Shown here in pieces: positions 4,084 to 7,131 of a DNA stretch of 7,131 nucleotides. Each line of letters starts with the position of its first letter. Within the stretch, counting starts at the first letter, position 1. A program made the translations under genes and the position numbers. The stretch comes from Rhodospirillales bacterium RIFCSPLOWO2_12_FULL_67_15 (GTDB lineage Bacteria > Pseudomonadota > Alphaproteobacteria > Rhodospirillales > 2-12-FULL-67-15), in the NCBI GenBank assembly GCA_001830475.1, contig MIAC01000208.1:319-7449 (forward strand), read 5' to 3'. A model generated the notes under the pieces. It did no database searches. It saw only the letters and a program-made list of their open reading frames with translations, and was not told the DNA's origin.

Positions 4084-5781
4084 ATGGCAAACGCAGCAGC
4101 ATTCCGGGTTTGTCCGGAAACCGGTCTCAAGGTCTGTCATCACGCCGAGATCCTGATCAAGGCCAACGCGGTGGTGGCGGTGGTGTTCCTGGCCATCGGC
4201 GGCCTGTTCGGCCTCTTGGTGGCGCTCACGCGCTGGCCGGCGGTGCACATCCTGCCCGCCGATCTGTTCTATCTCGCGCTCACCGCGCACGGCGCCGACG
4301 TGCTTCTGTTCTGGATCATCTTCTTCGAAATCGCGGTTCTCTACTTCGCCTCCGCCGTCCTGCTCAATTCCCGCCTCGCCGCGCCGAAATGGGCGTGGTT
4401 CGCCTTCGCCCTGATGCTGGTCGGCGCGCTGATGGCCAACGTCGCGGTGCTCCAGGGCGAATCCAGCGTCATGTTCACCTCCTACGTGCCGATGAAGGCG
4501 GCGCCGCATTTCTATCTCGGCCTGATCGTGTTCGCGGTCGGGGCGCTGATCGCCTGCTTCGTCTTCTTCGGCACCCTCGTGATCGCGCGGCAGGAGCGGA
4601 CCTACGAAGGTTCGATCCCGCTGGTGACGTTCGGCGCGGTGACGGCGGCGGTGATCGCCGTCTACACCATCGCCTCGGGCGCGATCATCCTGATCCCGAC
4701 CTTCCTCTGGTCGGTCGGCATCATCCCGCACCTCGATTCGATCATGTACAAGGTGGTGTGGTGGGGCATGGGGCACTCGTCCCAGCAGATCAACGTCTCC
4801 GCCCACGTCGCGGTGTGGTACGCGATCGCGGCGATGGTGCTGGGGGCGAAGCCTCTGTCGGAGAAGGTGAGCCGGACCGCGTTCCTGCTCTACATCGCCT
4901 TCCTCCAGCTCGCGTCCGCCCACCACCTGCTGGTGGACCCGGGCATCAGCTCGAGCTGGAAGGTGTTCAACACCAGCTACGCCATCTACCTCGCGGTGCT
5001 CGGGTCGATGATCCACGGCATGAGCGTTCCGGGCGCGATCGAGGCGGCGCAGCGCCGCCGCGGCCTCACCCAGGGCGCTTTCGACTGGCTCCGCCGCGCG
5101 CCGTGGGGCAACCCGGCGTTCTCGGGCATGGTGCTCTCGGTGATCATGTTCGGTTTCCTCGGCGGCATCTCCGGCGTGGTGCTGGGGACCGAGCAATTGA
5201 ACCTGATCATGCACAACACCCTCTACGTGCCCGGGCACTTCCACGCCACGGTGGTGGCGGGCACGACGCTCGCGTTCATGGCCATCACCTACCTGGTGGT
5301 GCCGCTGATCTTCCGCAAGGAGATCATGTTCCCCGGCATGGCGCGGTGGCAGCCCTACCTGTTCGGCCTCGGCGCCATGGGCATCAGCTTCTTCATGATG
5401 GGCGCGGGCACGCTCGGCGTCTCGCGCCGGCATTGGGACATGACCTTCGCCGACGCGGTGCTGAAGTTCGAGTACCCCCCGGCGGCCTTCCTGATGATGG
5501 GGCTGAACGGGATTTCGGCGCTGCTCGCGACCCTGGGCGGGATCATGTTCATCGTCATCGTCGTCGGCTCCGTCTTCTTCGGCAAGCCGCGCGACGAAGC
5601 GGCGATCAAGCGGAACCCGGTCATCGGCCCCAGCGGCGGCGCGGCGGTCTCGCAATACGGCGGCGAGGCGACGTTCAACCTGCCGGGGACCACGATCCTC
5701 GTCGCTGTGTTCTTCGTCTCGTTCGTGCTCTATTATTTCATCAACTGGAAGTATCTGTCGGAGGTTTGGCCGCTGCGTTGA
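4084..5781 (+). CDS. Heme-copper subunit I, B-family-like, predicted nitric oxide reductase
   Basis: The 565-residue integral membrane protein has about 12-13 hydrophobic helices. The metal ligands are all present: His69 in LTAHG and His387 for the low-spin heme, His385 in PGHFH for the active-site heme, and His231, His280 and His281 for CuB. HHLLVDPG with a following SWK strongly recalls B-family ba3 oxidase. Where oxygen reductases have GHPxVY, with the Tyr cross-linked to His, this protein has GHSSQQ (230-235), so Tyr is replaced by Gln235. Loss of this Tyr is a mark of heme-copper NO reductases, and the CuA partner, SCO gene and FNR-type box fit the atypical eNOR/sNOR/gNOR class. A buried Glu82 in helix II could serve proton transfer. 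The N-terminus carries two Cys (10, 18) and His19-His20. A divergent oxygen reductase remains possible. AGGGGG precedes the ATG. Confidence 0.92.
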   Translation: MANAAAFRVCPETGLKVCHHAEILIKANAVVAVVFLAIGGLFGLLVALTRWPAVHILPADLFYLALTAHGADVLLFWIIFFEIAVLYFASAVLLNSRLAAPKWAWFAFALMLVGALMANVAVLQGESSVMFTSYVPMKAAPHFYLGLIVFAVGALIACFVFFGTLVIARQERTYEGSIPLVTFGAVTAAVIAVYTIASGAIILIPTFLWSVGIIPHLDSIMYKVVWWGMGHSSQQINVSAHVAVWYAIAAMVLGAKPLSEKVSRTAFLLYIAFLQLASAHHLLVDPGISSSWKVFNTSYAIYLAVLGSMIHGMSVPGAIEAAQRRRGLTQGAFDWLRRAPWGNPAFSGMVLSVIMFGFLGGISGVVLGTEQLNLIMHNTLYVPGHFHATVVAGTTLAFMAITYLVVPLIFRKEIMFPGMARWQPYLFGLGAMGISFFMMGAGTLGVSRRHWDMTFADAVLKFEYPPAAFLMMGLNGISALLATLGGIMFIVIVVGSVFFGKPRDEAAIKRNPVIGPSGGAAVSQYGGEATFNLPGTTILVAVFFVSFVLYYFINWKYLSEVWPLR

Positions 5782-5794
5782 GACGGCCAAGGAC

Positions 5795-5823
5795 GGTCCC
5801 CGTCTTCGAGATCGGCGGGGACC
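5795..5823 (+). other. Intercistronic hairpin between subunit I and SCO genes
   Basis: GGTCCCCG (5795-5802) and CGGGGACC (5816-5823) form a perfect 8-bp stem with a 13-base loop in the 58-base gap. No T-run follows, so it is not a typical terminator. It may protect or process the mRNA and lower expression of the downstream SCO and cytochrome b genes relative to the catalytic subunits. Confidence 0.5.
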
Positions 5824-5839
5824 GGGAGAGGGGAGTGCC

Positions 5840-6715
5840 GTGACGACCAAGTTCCGAAGCAGGAAATCCTCGGGGATCATCCCGCGGGCGGCGTTATTTG
5901 CCGCCGCGTTCGCGTTGCTCGCGGCTGCCGCCGCGCCGGCGGCGGGCGATTCCTTCGACGACAGGGCCGCCTTCAAGTACAGCCAGGCGGCGATCGGGCG
6001 CACGGTCGGCGACCACGGCTTCCGCGACCGGCAGGGCCGCGCCATGGCGTTCGCCGAGTTGCGCGGCAAGCCGCTGGTGGTCAACCTGGTCTACACCAGC
6101 TGCTCCGACACCTGTCCCCTGATCGCGCGAAGCCTGGTCAATGGGGTCGAGCTGGCGCAGGCCTCCGTCGGCCGGGATGCGTTCCGGGTCGTGACCATCG
6201 GCTTCGACGCGCGCGTCGATTCGCCCGAACGGATGCGGATTTTCGCCCGCCAGCAAGGCATCCGCCTCCCCAACTGGGACTTCCTCAGCACCGACGCCGC
6301 GACCGCGGACAGGCTCTCCGAGGAACTCGGGTTCATCTTCTTCGCCTCGGCCAAGGGCTTCGACCATCTCGCCCAGGTCACCATTCTCGACGCGGAGGGA
6401 AAGGTCTATCGCCAGGTCTACGGCGCCGAGTTCGAACCGCAGCAACTGGTCGAGCCGCTCAAGGATCTGGTCTTCGGCCGTCTTTCGGCGCTCGCCAGTT
6501 GGGAGGGAATCGTCGGCCGGGTGAAGCTCTATTGCACCGTCTACGACCCGTCGGTGGGCCGCTACCGGTTCGACTACCGCGTGCCGATCATCATCGGAGT
6601 GGGGGCGCTCACGCTGTTCGCCATCGGCTTCTTCGTGGTGCGGGCGTGGCTCAGGTATTTCCGCCCGGCCACGGGGCGGACCGCCCGCGGGGGTGATCGG
6701 CGGTCCGCCGCGTGA
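5840..6715 (+). CDS. SCO1/SenC copper chaperone with C-terminal membrane anchor
   Basis: SCO proteins deliver copper to, or reduce the cysteines of, the CuA site of subunit II on the periplasmic side. The 291-residue product has an N-terminal signal region (about 13-36, ending in Ala-rich sequence), a thioredoxin-like domain with Cys88-x3-Cys92 in TSCSDTCP, and the copper-binding His176 in FDHLAQ. After the domain comes a linker with LYCTVYDP (230-237) and a membrane helix at about 248-270, followed by a basic tail, so the protein is probably anchored at its C-terminus as well. Most SCO proteins have only an N-terminal anchor and are shorter. The start is GTG, with GGGGAG four bases upstream. 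Its stop overlaps the cytochrome b start. The order subunit II, subunit I, SCO matches the norSY-senC cluster known from ammonia oxidisers. Confidence 0.94.
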   Translation: MTTKFRSRKSSGIIPRAALFAAAFALLAAAAAPAAGDSFDDRAAFKYSQAAIGRTVGDHGFRDRQGRAMAFAELRGKPLVVNLVYTSCSDTCPLIARSLVNGVELAQASVGRDAFRVVTIGFDARVDSPERMRIFARQQGIRLPNWDFLSTDAATADRLSEELGFIFFASAKGFDHLAQVTILDAEGKVYRQVYGAEFEPQQLVEPLKDLVFGRLSALASWEGIVGRVKLYCTVYDPSVGRYRFDYRVPIIIGVGALTLFAIGFFVVRAWLRYFRPATGRTARGGDRRSAA

Positions 6716-7131
6716 CCGCCGTCCGGAAGCCGCTCCGCTATCTCTTCGAGCGCGTCGAGGCCCTGTTCGACCGGATTTTCGGGCCGCGCTGGAACCCGTT
6801 TTCGTGCCTGGGCGCGCTCGGCTGGTTCTATTTCTGGGTCGTCTGCGCGAGCGGCTTCTATCTCTTTATCTTCTACGACACCGGCATCCACGAAGCCTAT
6901 CGTTCGGTCGAATACATCACCCGCGAGCAATGGTATCTCGCCGGCGTGATGCGCAGCCTGCACCGCTACGCCTCCGATGCGATGGTGGTGATGGTCGTCG
7001 TCCACATGCTGCGCGAGTTCGCCTACGACCGCTACCGCGGCGCGCGCTGGTATTCGTGGCTGACGGGAATCCCGATGCTCTGGCTCCTGTTTTCGGCCGG
7101 GATCACCGGCTATTGGATGGTCTGGGACCGG
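6712..7131 (+). CDS. Cytochrome b, N-terminal part (cut by window end)
   Basis: 140 residues are visible before the window ends. The start is GTG overlapping the SCO stop as GTGA, which implies translational coupling. Hydrophobic helices lie at about 33-54, 86-100 and 118-137. His84 in RSLHRY and His98 in VVHMLRE are 14 residues apart, the spacing of the heme b ligands on helix B of bc1-type cytochrome b; the second pair on helix D would be beyond the end. GITGYWMVWD (130-139) takes the place of the usual GY-x-LPW segment. The likely role is a quinol dehydrogenase subunit that feeds electrons to the CuA subunit. Whether a Rieske, iron-sulfur or c-type cytochrome gene follows cannot be seen. 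Confidence 0.88.
   Translation, partial: MTAVRKPLRYLFERVEALFDRIFGPRWNPFSCLGALGWFYFWVVCASGFYLFIFYDTGIHEAYRSVEYITREQWYLAGVMRSLHRYASDAMVVMVVVHMLREFAYDRYRGARWYSWLTGIPMLWLLFSAGITGYWMVWDR

Noticed and set aside
4110..5843. A 577-codon plus-strand frame overlapping subunit I in another phase
   Set aside because: The Arg/Pro/His-rich translation is a frame shadow; subunit I in the other frame has every heme and copper ligand.
3232..6084. A 950-codon open frame on the minus strand, antisense to the whole reductase operon
   Set aside because: Its translation is rich in His, Arg, Asp and Glu with no domain pattern, as expected for the antisense of GC-rich genes. The plus-strand genes have complete catalytic motifs and ribosome sites.

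Overview
This is a GC-rich window (roughly two thirds G+C by eye) of ordinary, densely packed bacterial DNA. High-GC codon use, an L-alanine dehydrogenase of standard proteobacterial type, an FNR/FixK-like box and extragenic palindromes containing ATGGCCGGG/CCCGGCCAT suggest an alphaproteobacterium, perhaps Rhodospirillales-like. This is an inference from style, because no rRNA or other marker gene is present.

Layout: (1) bases 1-407 hold the 3' part of a VapC-type PIN-domain toxin gene on the plus strand. (2) Bases 408-917 carry no convincing gene but are full of structure: a possible weak terminator, a nested imperfect palindrome (492-660), a near-perfect sigma-70 promoter (673-701), a leader with a hairpin between a Shine-Dalgarno sequence and an ATG, a TTTACA-type direct repeat, and four copies of CCGGTGC at exact 11-bp spacing. 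(3) Bases 918-2926, minus strand, hold an alanine dehydrogenase gene (ald) followed by a class IV PLP aminotransferase gene of the D-amino-acid transaminase type (dat-like), probably one transcript. (4) Bases 3000-3185, plus strand, encode a 61-residue two-helix membrane protein of unknown function. (5) Bases 3186-3339 are a regulatory gap with an 18-bp palindrome and a perfect TTGAC-N4-GTCAA FNR/FixK/NnrR-type box. (6) From 3340 to the window end runs a respiratory operon: a 58-residue single-helix protein, a CuA-bearing subunit II, a B-family-like heme-copper subunit I, a SCO/SenC copper chaperone, and the start of a cytochrome b that overlaps the SCO gene by GTGA.

The most notable item is the heme-copper subunit I. 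All six metal-binding histidines are present, but the Tyr that is cross-linked to a CuB histidine in A- and B-family oxygen reductases is replaced: the motif reads GHSSQQ instead of GHPxVY. Together with the FNR-type box, the SCO gene and the cytochrome b, this points to one of the atypical CuA-type nitric oxide reductases (the eNOR/sNOR/gNOR class; gene order resembles norSY-senC of ammonia oxidisers) rather than to a terminal oxygen reductase. A plausible working model is quinol to cytochrome b (possibly via further carriers encoded beyond the window), to CuA in subunit II, to low-spin heme, to the heme/CuB centre that reduces NO. SCO would load copper into CuA. The alanine genes next door appear metabolically unrelated.
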